Below are positions 1 to 6,881 of a DNA stretch of 18,254 bases, one piece after another. The translations under genes and the position numbers were made by a program. The DNA lies in NCBI GenBank assembly GCA_036676475.1, contig JAKFCU010000080.1:1-18254 (forward strand). The letters are read 5' to 3'. Origin of the DNA: LC029 sp036676475. GTDB taxonomy: Bacteria > Bacillota > Bacilli > Aneurinibacillales > RAOX-1. The notes below the pieces were generated by a model. That model searched no databases. It worked only from the letters and a program-made list of their open reading frames with translations, and was not told the DNA's origin. Numbering within the stretch: position 1 is the first letter of the stretch; every line of letters begins with the position of its first letter.

Positions 1-341
1 GGTATAATTTACCTATGGAGAAAACCGTTGATAAAGGCACTCCATTTGAACTTTGACAACTCAAAGTATGGGGTTGGTTGCAGAAAGTCGTTGCAACCGT
101 AAAACTTTGAACGTATATCGACCGTCTGTTGAGTGTGGAACTTTGGGTACTGCCAACAGATAAACTGGAGAATCCAGTGGCTACTTGAGCATGTCTCTTG
201 TAGTTGGGTAGTTGTCAATCTGCCCTGATGCAGAGGTCAAATTAAGGCAGGAGTGCATAACACGTTGGTACTGCTGGACTCTCGCAAGCTCGCCTTTTCA
301 AAGGCGAGTTATTGACGAACTCACCTTCCCATTACTTTCTA
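1..341. other. Non-coding, hairpin-rich region downstream of flhB
   Basis: I see no convincing gene in these 341 bases. The plus strand holds six short inverted repeats in a row: 50-56/61-67 (ACTTTGA/TCAAAGT), 76-82/92-98 (GGTTGCA/TGCAACC), 125-131/154-160 (TCTGTTG/CAACAGA), 164-169/173-178 (ACTGGA/TCCAGT), 220-224/246-250 (CTGCC/GGCAG) and 289-297/300-308. A perfect TATAAT lies at 3-8 on the plus strand, though its -35 would be outside the window. In B. subtilis-type operons flhA follows flhB closely; here it does not. A structured RNA or the end of a mobile element is possible, but neither is shown. The only minus-strand open frame (9-218) is 69 codons, matches no family I know and lacks a good ribosome binding site. 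Confidence 0.45.
289..308. repeat. Strong hairpin beyond the end of flhB
   Basis: CTCGCCTTT at 289-297 pairs perfectly with AAAGGCGAG at 300-308. Two more pairs (A287-T310, and G288-T309 as a wobble) are possible in plus-strand RNA. Neither strand has a real T-run after the stem, so it is a poor intrinsic terminator. On the minus strand an alternative stem is possible between 318-325 and 303-310 (eight pairs, one wobble), sharing one arm with the first. It may end flhB transcription, belong to a plus-strand RNA, or mark the end of an element. Confidence 0.5.
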
Positions 342-1430
342 TTACACTTTTCCTTTGATTCGATAAACATAGGCAAGCACTTCGGCTACGGCTTTAAACA
401 GTTCCTCCGGAACCTGCTCCCCGATTTCCGTACTGGCAAACAAGGCCCGTGCCAATGGCTTGTTCTCCATGGCCACTACCCCATTCTCTTTGGCCTTTTC
501 CTTGATTTTCAAGGCAACGAAATCCTTGCCTTTAGCAATCACGGTAGGTGCTTCCATCTCTCCGGCACGGTACGCAATCGCGATGGCATAGTGTGTCGGG
601 TTGGTAATGACCACATCCGCCTTGGGTACCTCATCCATCATTCTGTTCATCGCCATCTGGCGCTGCTTTTCTTTGATTTTTCCTTTGATTAAAGGATCTC
701 CCTCGGACTTCTTGTATTCATCTTTAATATCTTGTTTGGACATGCGGAGCTGTTTTCCATGTTCATATTTCTGATAAGCAAAATCGAGAATGGCTAAGAC
801 CACCAACAGCAGGGAAATAACCACACCCAGCTTGATGACCGTAGCTCCCAGAAACTGAGCGACCTGCCCGACTCCCTTATCAGAAAGTTGAATAAACTCC
901 CCCTTGGCTCCCCATAAAATCATAAAAGCAACCGAAGAGGTAATAGAGATCTTTAAAATCGACTTGAACAGCTCAACAAGGGAGCGTAAGGAGAAAATTC
1001 GCTTGGCCCCTTCAATCGGATTGAGCTTTTCTAATTTCATCATTAACGGCTCTGCCGTAAACAAAAAGCCTATCTGTACATAATTAGACATGATTCCAGC
1101 CACGACGGTGATTAAGAAAACAGGAAGAGCCAATTTGGTTGCTTCCCAGGTCAACTGTTTCATGATGACATCCACCGTGGATAGGTTCAGATCCCATAAG
1201 AGGTACTCCGAAAAGCTCCGCCGGAGAATCCCCATGAGATTACTGGTAAACATCTCACTAAAAAGCCAGAGGAGCAGAATGACAAACAGTAAGATCAAAG
1301 CGGAAGGCAGCTCTTGACTTTTGGCCACCTGTCCCTTTTTTCTTGCTTCCCGAATTTTTTGTGGTGTTGCTTTTTCTGTTTTCTCCTGAGAAAAGAATTG
1401 AAGATTGATCGAATATTGGCTCGTCTTCAT
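342..1430 (-). CDS. flhB: Flagellar export gate protein FlhB
   Basis: FlhB is the substrate-specificity switch of the flagellar type III export apparatus. It sits in the inner membrane with FliPQR and FlhA, and changes export from rod/hook to filament substrates. The 362-residue protein has the usual plan: an amphipathic start with a KIREARKKGQVAKSQE motif (residues 25-40), four hydrophobic segments between about 42 and 215, then a cytoplasmic domain. The autocleavage motif NPTH is intact at residues 277-280. Length is normal (B. subtilis about 360). Start is ATG at 1430, six bases after the fliR stop, with a modest TAGGA before it. It is the last flagellar gene in the window: flhA, its usual next neighbour, is not found in the remaining 341 bases. 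The usual interaction partner for its switch, FliK, is also absent from this cluster. Confidence 0.97.
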   Translation of the reverse strand: MKTSQYSINLQFFSQEKTEKATPQKIREARKKGQVAKSQELPSALILLFVILLLWLFSEMFTSNLMGILRRSFSEYLLWDLNLSTVDVIMKQLTWEATKLALPVFLITVVAGIMSNYVQIGFLFTAEPLMMKLEKLNPIEGAKRIFSLRSLVELFKSILKISITSSVAFMILWGAKGEFIQLSDKGVGQVAQFLGATVIKLGVVISLLLVVLAILDFAYQKYEHGKQLRMSKQDIKDEYKKSEGDPLIKGKIKEKQRQMAMNRMMDEVPKADVVITNPTHYAIAIAYRAGEMEAPTVIAKGKDFVALKIKEKAKENGVVAMENKPLARALFASTEIGEQVPEELFKAVAEVLAYVYRIKGKV

Positions 1431-1436
1431 CGGATC

Positions 1437-2210
1437 CTATGCTCCCATAATTTTGATAATGGCTTGCAGCGATTCGATCATATCGGCAAACAGCTTCTTT
1501 AGCACAAAGAAAAAACCGGGCAGCACAATCAGCATCATCATAAAGTTAACCATGATCTTAAGCGGAAGTCCGATGACAAAGACATTCATCTGCGGTACGG
1601 TCTTGGCCACGATTCCTAGTGCAACGTCCACGAGGAACAAGGCTCCGGCGATAGGTACGGCAATTAGAAATGCGGTCTCAAACATGCGTCCGAAGGTTTC
1701 CGTCAGGAAGCTGGAAAGTCGCCCATCGCTTATAGCGGGGATCCAATGGTCGACAGCAATCCATTCAAAGCTAGTGAAAATCCCTCTGATCAAGAGGTGA
1801 TGTCCATTCAACGATAGTAAAAAGAGAATAGCAAGCGTATATTTGAATCTACCCGTTAAGGGAGTCTGTACTCCGGTTTGCGGGTCAAACATACTAGCGA
1901 GAGCAAAACCGCTTTGCATGTCGATAAAAATTCCCGCTACTTGAATCGCATACAGCACCAGGGAAGCTGTAAACCCCATACAGATGCCTACCAGCGCTTC
2001 CTTTACTACCAACAGCCAAAACAGGCTATCCAAGGGTATGGCTTCAGGCATTCCGCTAAACGAAAGCGAAATCACCGATAAGAAAAAGGCTAAGCCGATT
2101 TTAAACGGACCTGGTACATCGCGCATCATAAAAATCGGCGCGGTCATAAAAAAGGACGTGATACGGACGAAAACAAGGAAGAAAAGAGGAAGTTGATTTA
2201 GCCATTCCAT
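1437..2210 (-). CDS. fliR: Flagellar export gate protein FliR
   Basis: FliR is one of the core proteins of the export gate. Five FliP, four FliQ and one FliR form the helical core in the centre of the MS ring. The protein is 257 residues, the normal size, and almost wholly hydrophobic, with about six membrane segments. The first is near residues 7-27 (LPLFFLVFVRITSFFMTAPI), a typical FliR start. Start is ATG at 2210, seven bases after the fliQ stop, with only a weak AGGGTAAGC upstream, so translation probably depends on coupling with fliQ. It ends in TAG six bases before flhB. Order fliP-fliQ-fliR-flhB is the conserved one. No odd features seen. Confidence 0.96.
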   Translation of the reverse strand: MEWLNQLPLFFLVFVRITSFFMTAPIFMMRDVPGPFKIGLAFFLSVISLSFSGMPEAIPLDSLFWLLVVKEALVGICMGFTASLVLYAIQVAGIFIDMQSGFALASMFDPQTGVQTPLTGRFKYTLAILFLLSLNGHHLLIRGIFTSFEWIAVDHWIPAISDGRLSSFLTETFGRMFETAFLIAVPIAGALFLVDVALGIVAKTVPQMNVFVIGLPLKIMVNFMMMLIVLPGFFFVLKKLFADMIESLQAIIKIMGA

Positions 2211-2217
2211 GGCATGC

Positions 2218-2487
2218 TTACCCTATATACCGATGCAATTCATTAAAGAATCCGGCCGTAAAATCCACCAGCTGCTTTAGCATCCATGATCCGAAAAACA
2301 AGATAGCCAAAAATACGGAAATAATCTTCGGTACAAACGCTAGCGTTTGCTCTTGAATTTGCGTTGTGGCTTGAAAAACACTAACCAACAATCCAACAAC
2401 CAAAGCCACCAGGCAAACGGGTAGAGTCAGCATTAAGATCATATATACGGAATTCTCCGCTATTCTCAGCACAACGTCTGGACTCAT
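2218..2487 (-). CDS. fliQ: Flagellar export gate protein FliQ
   Basis: FliQ is the small two-helix hairpin protein of the export gate. Four copies wrap around FliP and FliR. At 89 residues it has normal length and the familiar start MSPDVVLRIAENSVY, then one hydrophobic helix (about 14-38), a loop with QATTQIQEQTL (about 39-50) and a second helix (about 52-73). The QIQEQTL motif in the cytoplasmic loop is highly conserved in the family. ATG at 2487 is preceded by a strong GGGAGGTATCGAA ribosome binding site. It lies 12 bases after fliP and seven bases before fliR. Confidence 0.96.
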   Translation of the reverse strand: MSPDVVLRIAENSVYMILMLTLPVCLVALVVGLLVSVFQATTQIQEQTLAFVPKIISVFLAILFFGSWMLKQLVDFTAGFFNELHRYIG

Positions 2488-2499
2488 TTCGATACCTCC

Positions 2500-3252
2500 C
2501 TAGAAGCTAAGCAGCAATGATTTGACGATCAGATACCAACCATCGACTAAAACAAACAAAAGGATTTTAAACGGCAGTGATATCATCACAGGCGGCAGCA
2601 TCATCATTCCCATCGCCATCAGAATGCTGGCTACAACCATATCAATCACTAAAAAAGGGATAAAAATCATAAAGCCCATTTGAAAAGCCGTCTTCAGTTC
2701 ACTAATAGCATAAGCCGGAACCAAGGTGGTCAGAGGGATTTCTTCCACACTGCCGTAGGGTTTATCCTTTCTGTATTGGGAAAACAAGGATAGATCCTTA
2801 TCGCGCGTATGCTTGGCCATGAACTTCTTCAGCGGTATTGAAGCGGTCTCGAAAGCCTGTTGCTGAGACATCGTTCCGTTCATAAAAGGCTGTAGGGCCT
2901 TTTCATTAATCTCTGAAAACGTTGGCGCCATAATAAAAAATGTGAGGAAAAAGGCTAGTCCAATCATGACCTGATTGGGAGGCATCTGCTGAGTGCCTAG
3001 GGCATTTCGCAGAAACGAAAGAACAATCACAATTCGCGTAAAGCTAGTCATCAGGACAAGAATCGCCGGGGCAATGGATAGAACGGTCAATAGCAGCAAG
3101 ATGCGCAAGGTCATGGAAACATCCTGAGGATCGTTCGTAGTACCCACATTCAAATCAAGACCAGGAAGAAGGACCTGTTCAGGAGAGGCATGAACACCTC
3201 CGCTCCCTATAAAAAAGAACAGCGGGATGAGTAGCCATTGCTTGCTCATCAT
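2500..3252 (-). CDS. fliP: Flagellar export gate protein FliP
   Basis: FliP forms the main ring of the export gate core. From ATG 3252 the protein is 250 residues. It begins with a cleavable-looking signal peptide (MMSKQWLLIPLFFFIGS, probable cut after HAS near residue 23), then the family signature around LRNALGTQQMPPNQVMIGLA and further membrane helices at the C-terminus with a methionine-rich ASILMAMGMMML stretch. The signal sequence is typical of FliP. The start at 3252 makes an ATGA overlap with the fliO stop and has AAGGAG ten bases upstream. A longer frame to 3288 exists but would overlap fliO deeply and adds a charged, non-signal N-terminus, so I rejected it. ATG at 3249 is a near-equal alternative. 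Confidence 0.96.
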   Translation of the reverse strand: MMSKQWLLIPLFFFIGSGGVHASPEQVLLPGLDLNVGTTNDPQDVSMTLRILLLLTVLSIAPAILVLMTSFTRIVIVLSFLRNALGTQQMPPNQVMIGLAFFLTFFIMAPTFSEINEKALQPFMNGTMSQQQAFETASIPLKKFMAKHTRDKDLSLFSQYRKDKPYGSVEEIPLTTLVPAYAISELKTAFQMGFMIFIPFLVIDMVVASILMAMGMMMLPPVMISLPFKILLFVLVDGWYLIVKSLLLSF

Positions 3253-3878
3253 TTCCGGTTCTCTCCTTCCTTCATCCGATTCATCCATTCGCTTACATTG
3301 GCTCCACTATCATCCTGTAATTCTCTCATTTTGGCCTTCAGCTGGTCTTCCCAGCTATTCTCGCGATTCTCGGATGGCTTTTGAAACCATTTCCCAGACC
3401 CAAAGAGGGCTGATGGGGCTGTTTGGGATTCAAAACTGCTCAGGATCAGATCATATTCATCTCCTGGTGAAACCTGTCGTATCAGCTGAACGTTTTCCCC
3501 CACCCCGAGTAAATAGATCGTTTTTCCAATCATGACGGCCTGCAGGGAGCGATTCGTGCCTAACGCACATCCTCCTAAAACAAGGAAGGGACCCCTGGCC
3601 TGCATTCCTCTTGTTTTCTGAGCCCAAAACTTTAGCAATAGATAGATTAGCAATATGATAAAAGTAAGAGAAACAAACAATTTAATGAAGAAAGGAAAGA
3701 GGGAAAAGGAGTAATCCGTTTCAGCTGGCTGCTCTTCCTTCTGAGGCTGTTGACCGGCAACCTTTCCTTTGCTATTCTCTATGGCGTCATATACGGAAGT
3801 CGGTTCTTCTGCCCCTACCGCTGCAGCTGTCCACAACAGGAAAAAGAGCAGAAAAGCGATTGTTTTGCTTCTTCTCAT
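3249..3878 (-). CDS. fliO: Flagellar assembly protein FliO (FliZ in B. subtilis)
   Basis: FliO helps FliP ring assembly at the start of export gate formation and then leaves. The 209-residue protein has an N-terminal signal-like hydrophobic segment (residues 8-22, ending AVGAEE), an acidic/glutamine-rich linker (about 24-55), one membrane helix (about 62-84), then a small cytoplasmic domain with the family-type run RSLQAVMIGKTIYLLGVGE, and a charged tail. This layout and length match the Bacillus protein, long called FliZ, rather than the shorter enterobacterial FliO. ATG at 3878 follows GGAAAGG. It starts 20 bases after fliN and its TGA overlaps fliP. In B. subtilis cheY lies just upstream; here fliN takes that place. 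Confidence 0.92.
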   Translation of the reverse strand: MRRSKTIAFLLFFLLWTAAAVGAEEPTSVYDAIENSKGKVAGQQPQKEEQPAETDYSFSLFPFFIKLFVSLTFIILLIYLLLKFWAQKTRGMQARGPFLVLGGCALGTNRSLQAVMIGKTIYLLGVGENVQLIRQVSPGDEYDLILSSFESQTAPSALFGSGKWFQKPSENRENSWEDQLKAKMRELQDDSGANVSEWMNRMKEGENRK

Positions 3879-3898
3879 AGAAAACCTTTCCTTACACT

Positions 3899-4234
3899 TT
3901 ATTTTAATCGTGTCAGCCTTTCCCTTTGGCTTGCAATATTCGTAATGCGGACTCCAAAATTCTCATCAAGGACAAGCACTTCACCCCTTGCAATCCGGTG
4001 GCTGTTGACCATGACATCTACTGGCTCACCCGCTAGCTTATTCACCTCAATAATCGACCCTGGCTCCCATTCCAATATTTCTTTTACCCGCGAGCTCGTT
4101 CGTCCAAGCTCAACCGATAGCTGCAGCGGGATATCTAGCAGCAGATCAATGGTCCGCATTTCTGAAGGAGATGGATTTTCTTCGGGAAATGCTGAGAACT
4201 GGACTGATTTAATGTTTTTCTCTCTATCACTCAT
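3899..4234 (-). CDS. fliN: FliN-type flagellar switch protein, SpoA domain only
   Basis: FliN forms the lower part of the C ring, binds FliM, and docks the FliH-FliI export complex. This 111-residue protein has a short polar start with a VQFSAF motif (residues 11-16), then one SpoA/FliN C-terminal domain (about 29-102) including the diagnostic run IDLLLDIPL...VELGRT and GEPVDVMVN. In B. subtilis the matching gene is fliY, about 378 residues with an N-terminal CheC-like phosphatase region; that part is absent here. Start is ATG at 4234: it overlaps the flbD stop by eight bases and GGAGG lies just three bases upstream, so coupled translation is likely. The frame runs upstream to 4288 inside flbD, but that part looks unrelated to FliN. 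fliL and fliM, the usual upstream neighbours, are missing. Confidence 0.93.
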   Translation of the reverse strand: MSDREKNIKSVQFSAFPEENPSPSEMRTIDLLLDIPLQLSVELGRTSSRVKEILEWEPGSIIEVNKLAGEPVDVMVNSHRIARGEVLVLDENFGVRITNIASQRERLTRLK

Positions 4235-4451
4235 TTTCCTCCGCACCTTTCTGAAAAGAAATGGCTGTTCGCAAAGAGGTGTTTGCAAAAAACTGTTTTG
4301 CTTTTAAGGCTACTTCATATGCCGATTCTTTGACGATACATTTTTTCCCATTGGCTAAAATAATCAACGTATCGGGATTTTCTTCAATCTGTTCAATATG
4401 CCAGGCATTCAGAATAAATCGATTCCCATTCCATTTAGTCAGTTCAATCAT
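4227..4451 (-). CDS. flbD: FlbD/SwrD family flagellar protein
   Basis: This small 74-residue protein belongs to the FlbD family, called SwrD in B. subtilis, where it is needed for full flagellar power and swarming, apparently by supporting the stators. The start MIELTKWNGNRFILN and the central DTLIILANGKKCIVKE stretch are the family signature; the C-terminal tail is charged and variable. ATG at 4451 was chosen because the family begins there. The frame continues to 4502 inside ylxF, but the extra residues do not look like FlbD. The ribosome binding site is weak (GGGGG rather far upstream), so coupling to ylxF, which ends ten bases before, is likely. In B. subtilis flgE precedes this gene; here ylxF does. 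Confidence 0.9.
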   Translation of the reverse strand: MIELTKWNGNRFILNAWHIEQIEENPDTLIILANGKKCIVKESAYEVALKAKQFFANTSLRTAISFQKGAEENE

Positions 4452-4461
4452 AGGGTCTTCT

Positions 4462-5079
4462 TTATTCCCCCTTAAGGAGTTCGGATGTAATTTTTGCCGC
4501 AATCGTGGGGTTGAGCTTGGCTAGTATGGCGCTGCGTTCATCCTGTTTCAAGACCTTCACTATTTTCACCACTTCATTCATTGGCATCGCCTCCAAAATC
4601 GGGGCAGCCTTACTCGGCGACATGGATGTATAGAGCTGAGCTACATCCCTATCCGGATTTGACTTTTCTTCCTGTGCTTTTTTGGCTTCCTCGATCTGCC
4701 GCTTTAACTGTCCTATTTCACTTTGCAGCTGCACAATTTGGACATCTTTCGTTTCCATTTCAGCTTCGACCTTTCGAAGCTGCTCTTGTTCCTGCTTCAG
4801 CTTTTGTGTCAGCTCATGATTTTGTTTCCGGCTAGCCTCGATTTCATCCGTCACTTTCGGTGGAGCCGAAGCTTCCGCGAGTGGTTTCGGATTAGAACCT
4901 GGAATGACTTTTTCCACATAGGGAATCGAATTTCCCCACTTAAAAAGCTCACCTTTGATGTTATAGCCTAAAAACTGCAGCAGGATCGCTGTCAAAATGA
5001 CCGTGAACATGACCGGAAGCAAAATCATGTACAGAAACCATTCTAGCTTACCATGCGTTTTTTCCACTTCGCTTTCCAC
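4462..5079 (-). CDS. ylxF: YlxF, MotE-like membrane coiled-coil protein
   Basis: A 205-residue protein at the position of B. subtilis ylxF (about 206 residues). It has one N-terminal membrane helix (about 13-38), a linker, a long coiled coil (about 77-140, many E/K/Q heptads) and a C-terminal MgtE-N-like domain (about 145-203) with QLYTSMSPSKAAPILEAMP. The domain also resembles the middle domain of FliG. Relatives called MotE in other bacteria act as chaperones for the stator protein MotB; whether YlxF does so is inference. Start is GTG at 5079 with an excellent AAGGAGG six bases before it. fliJ ends 24 bases upstream. In B. subtilis fliK, flgD and flgE follow; here flbD comes directly after a ten-base gap. 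Confidence 0.87.
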   Translation of the reverse strand: MESEVEKTHGKLEWFLYMILLPVMFTVILTAILLQFLGYNIKGELFKWGNSIPYVEKVIPGSNPKPLAEASAPPKVTDEIEASRKQNHELTQKLKQEQEQLRKVEAEMETKDVQIVQLQSEIGQLKRQIEEAKKAQEEKSNPDRDVAQLYTSMSPSKAAPILEAMPMNEVVKIVKVLKQDERSAILAKLNPTIAAKITSELLKGE

Positions 5080-5103
5080 TCGGTTCCTCCTTCCTCGATG
5101 AAA

Positions 5104-5550
5104 TTACAGCATGTTTCGCTTGCGGAAATACCGGATACTCGCCATTTCATCAAGCATTTCTTGCTCTTGCTTCAAGGCAACTTGCTGATGACGGGTAAAC
5201 ATTTCCTGCTTCCATTCTTGCCAGATCTTTTCTTCCTTTGATTTTTCCATCAAGACGCCCTGATTCTTTTCCACTTCTTTCTTCGTTTGCAAAAGATTTT
5301 TTTGCAGCAGCACGATCTGCCGGTCCAAATGAGAAATATAACGCTGTTGATCATGTAATTCCAAAGCCTTGCAACCCCTGCTTTGCTGAATCATGTGCTC
5401 TTGGATGGTTGTACGTTTCTCGCTTAAAGCCGTCATTTTTTCTTCTACATCATGCTGCTTTTTCAGCGAAACTCCTAAATCCTGCTGGGCCTGCTGTTTT
5501 TCCTTTTCTTTTACATCCAACACTCTTTGTAGTGGGAATCGGTACGTCAT
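5104..5550 (-). CDS. fliJ: Flagellar export protein FliJ
   Basis: FliJ is the central stalk of the FliH-FliI-FliJ export ATPase complex. It links the FliI hexamer to FlhA and escorts chaperones. The 148-residue protein starts with the family motif MTYRFPLQRVLDVKEKEK and is predicted to be one long antiparallel coiled coil rich in K, E and Q, which is the normal fold and length. It shares an ATGA overlap with the stop of fliI, and GGAG lies ten bases upstream of ATG 5550. The position after fliI supports the call, as FliJ sequences alone are low in similarity. ylxF follows after 24 bases. Confidence 0.93.
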   Translation of the reverse strand: MTYRFPLQRVLDVKEKEKQQAQQDLGVSLKKQHDVEEKMTALSEKRTTIQEHMIQQSRGCKALELHDQQRYISHLDRQIVLLQKNLLQTKKEVEKNQGVLMEKSKEEKIWQEWKQEMFTRHQQVALKQEQEMLDEMASIRYFRKRNML

Positions 5551-6881
5551 CCTTGTATCACTCCAAATTGTTCAATTAGCATTTGAATCGTCTGCTCATA
5601 GGGGGCAGGATCATCCACGCCTTGCTTCATGAATTGATCGGCAAAGATCTTGTACTGGATCGACAAGTCGATTTCTCTATTGGTACCTCTTTTATATGCA
5701 CCGATATTGATGAGATCCTCCGCTTCCTTATGGATGGAAACCATCCTCTTCAAGTTTTCGGCGGCAACTTTGTGATCCTCCGGCGTAATATCCTTCATCA
5801 CCCTGCTGACACTACTTAAGACATTGATGGCAGGGAACATTCCTTTATGGGCAATTTTCCGATCCAACACGATATGACCATCGAGAATTCCGCGAACGGC
5901 GTCAGCAATCGGCTCATTCATGTCATCCCCATCCACTAGAACGGTATAAAAAGCAGTAATGGAGCCTTTGGGTCCCATACCAGCTCTCTCTAGCAAACGA
6001 GGCAGCATCGCAAATACGGAAGGGGTATATCCTTTGGTGGTAGGCGGTTCACCGATCGCAAGACCAATTTCCCGCTGTGCCATAGCAAAACGGGTGACCG
6101 AATCCATCATAAGATTGACATTCATGCCCTGATCGCGAAAATATTCGGCAATGGCTGTCGCAATCATGGCTCCTTTAATCCGGATCAATGCTGGCTGATC
6201 CGAGGTGGCTACGATAACAACCGATTTTCTTAAGCCTTCCTCTCCCAAATCACGCTCGATGAAATCCAGAACTTCTCTGCCCCGTTCCCCGATAAGGGCG
6301 ATGACATTGACATCAGCCTCTGCATTTCGCGCAATCATTCCCAACAAGGTGCTTTTTCCGACACCGCTTCCTGCAAATATCCCCACCCGTTGTCCTTTTC
6401 CAATCGTAAGCAATCCGTCAATGGTGCGCACACCCACACCCATCGGATCATGGATTCGGGGCCGGGCAAGAGGGTTTGGCGGTGTATTATTGGCCGGTAC
6501 CTTTGTCAAGCCATGTGGGAGCGGTGACCCATCAAGCGGATTTCCCAATCCGTCTAGAACTTTCCCTAGGAGCCCCATGCCTACTTTCGCCATCAGCGGC
6601 TGTCCGGTAGCGATGACATCGCATCCAGGCCCTATCGCACCCACCTCACCAAGGGGCATAAGAAGCACATTATTTCCCCGGAAACCGACAACTTCTGCCT
6701 CGATCGGTTTGCATGTTTGTGCTGGGGATAGTAGGCAAAGGTCACCGAGCTTCACTTCCGGTCCGCAGGATTCGATCGTAAGTCCTATAAGTTGGGTAAC
6801 CTTCCCATTATATTTAACTGGATCCATAAGGGACAAATGATGAATATACCGATCTATAGAGATTCTATTCATTTCGCTCAT
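5547..6881 (-). CDS. fliI: Flagellum-specific ATPase FliI
   Basis: FliI is the hexameric ATPase that powers and prepares substrates for the flagellar type III export gate. At 444 residues it has normal length and clear homology to F1-ATPase beta subunits. The P-loop AGSGVGKST is at residues 170-178, the GERGRE loop with its conserved glutamate at 198-203, and the Walker B strand ends in D260 (LMMDSVTRFA). The ERAGMGPKGSITAFYTVLV segment is also typical. Start is ATG at 6881, which overlaps the end of fliH by 17 bases and has GGAG ten bases upstream; an in-frame ATG at 6872 has no site. The gene ends in an ATGA overlap with fliJ. Confidence 0.98.
   Translation of the reverse strand: MSEMNRISIDRYIHHLSLMDPVKYNGKVTQLIGLTIESCGPEVKLGDLCLLSPAQTCKPIEAEVVGFRGNNVLLMPLGEVGAIGPGCDVIATGQPLMAKVGMGLLGKVLDGLGNPLDGSPLPHGLTKVPANNTPPNPLARPRIHDPMGVGVRTIDGLLTIGKGQRVGIFAGSGVGKSTLLGMIARNAEADVNVIALIGERGREVLDFIERDLGEEGLRKSVVIVATSDQPALIRIKGAMIATAIAEYFRDQGMNVNLMMDSVTRFAMAQREIGLAIGEPPTTKGYTPSVFAMLPRLLERAGMGPKGSITAFYTVLVDGDDMNEPIADAVRGILDGHIVLDRKIAHKGMFPAINVLSSVSRVMKDITPEDHKVAAENLKRMVSIHKEAEDLINIGAYKRGTNREIDLSIQYKIFADQFMKQGVDDPAPYEQTIQMLIEQFGVIQG

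Noticed and set aside
53..58. Perfect TTGACA on the plus strand as a promoter -35
   Set aside because: No -10-like hexamer 16-18 bases downstream, and it sits within the first hairpin.
9..218. 69-codon minus-strand ORF at the left end
   Set aside because: No family resemblance, no good ribosome binding site, composition unlike the neighbours, and it overlaps several hairpins; most likely a chance frame.
312..692. 126-codon plus-strand frame over the flhB end
   Set aside because: Antisense to conserved FlhB C-terminal coding sequence; no recognisable motif.
4235..4288. N-terminal extension of FliN into flbD
   Set aside because: Extra residues do not resemble FliN/FliY; the internal ATG 4234 has GGAGG and a stop-start overlap typical of this operon.
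3750..4307. 185-codon plus-strand frame opposite fliO, fliN and flbD
   Set aside because: Antisense shadow crossing three real genes, without homology or a ribosome binding site.
6205..6840. 211-codon plus-strand frame opposite fliI
   Set aside because: It lies wholly opposite a well conserved gene and shows biased residues (P, S, T, R) expected from an antisense frame.
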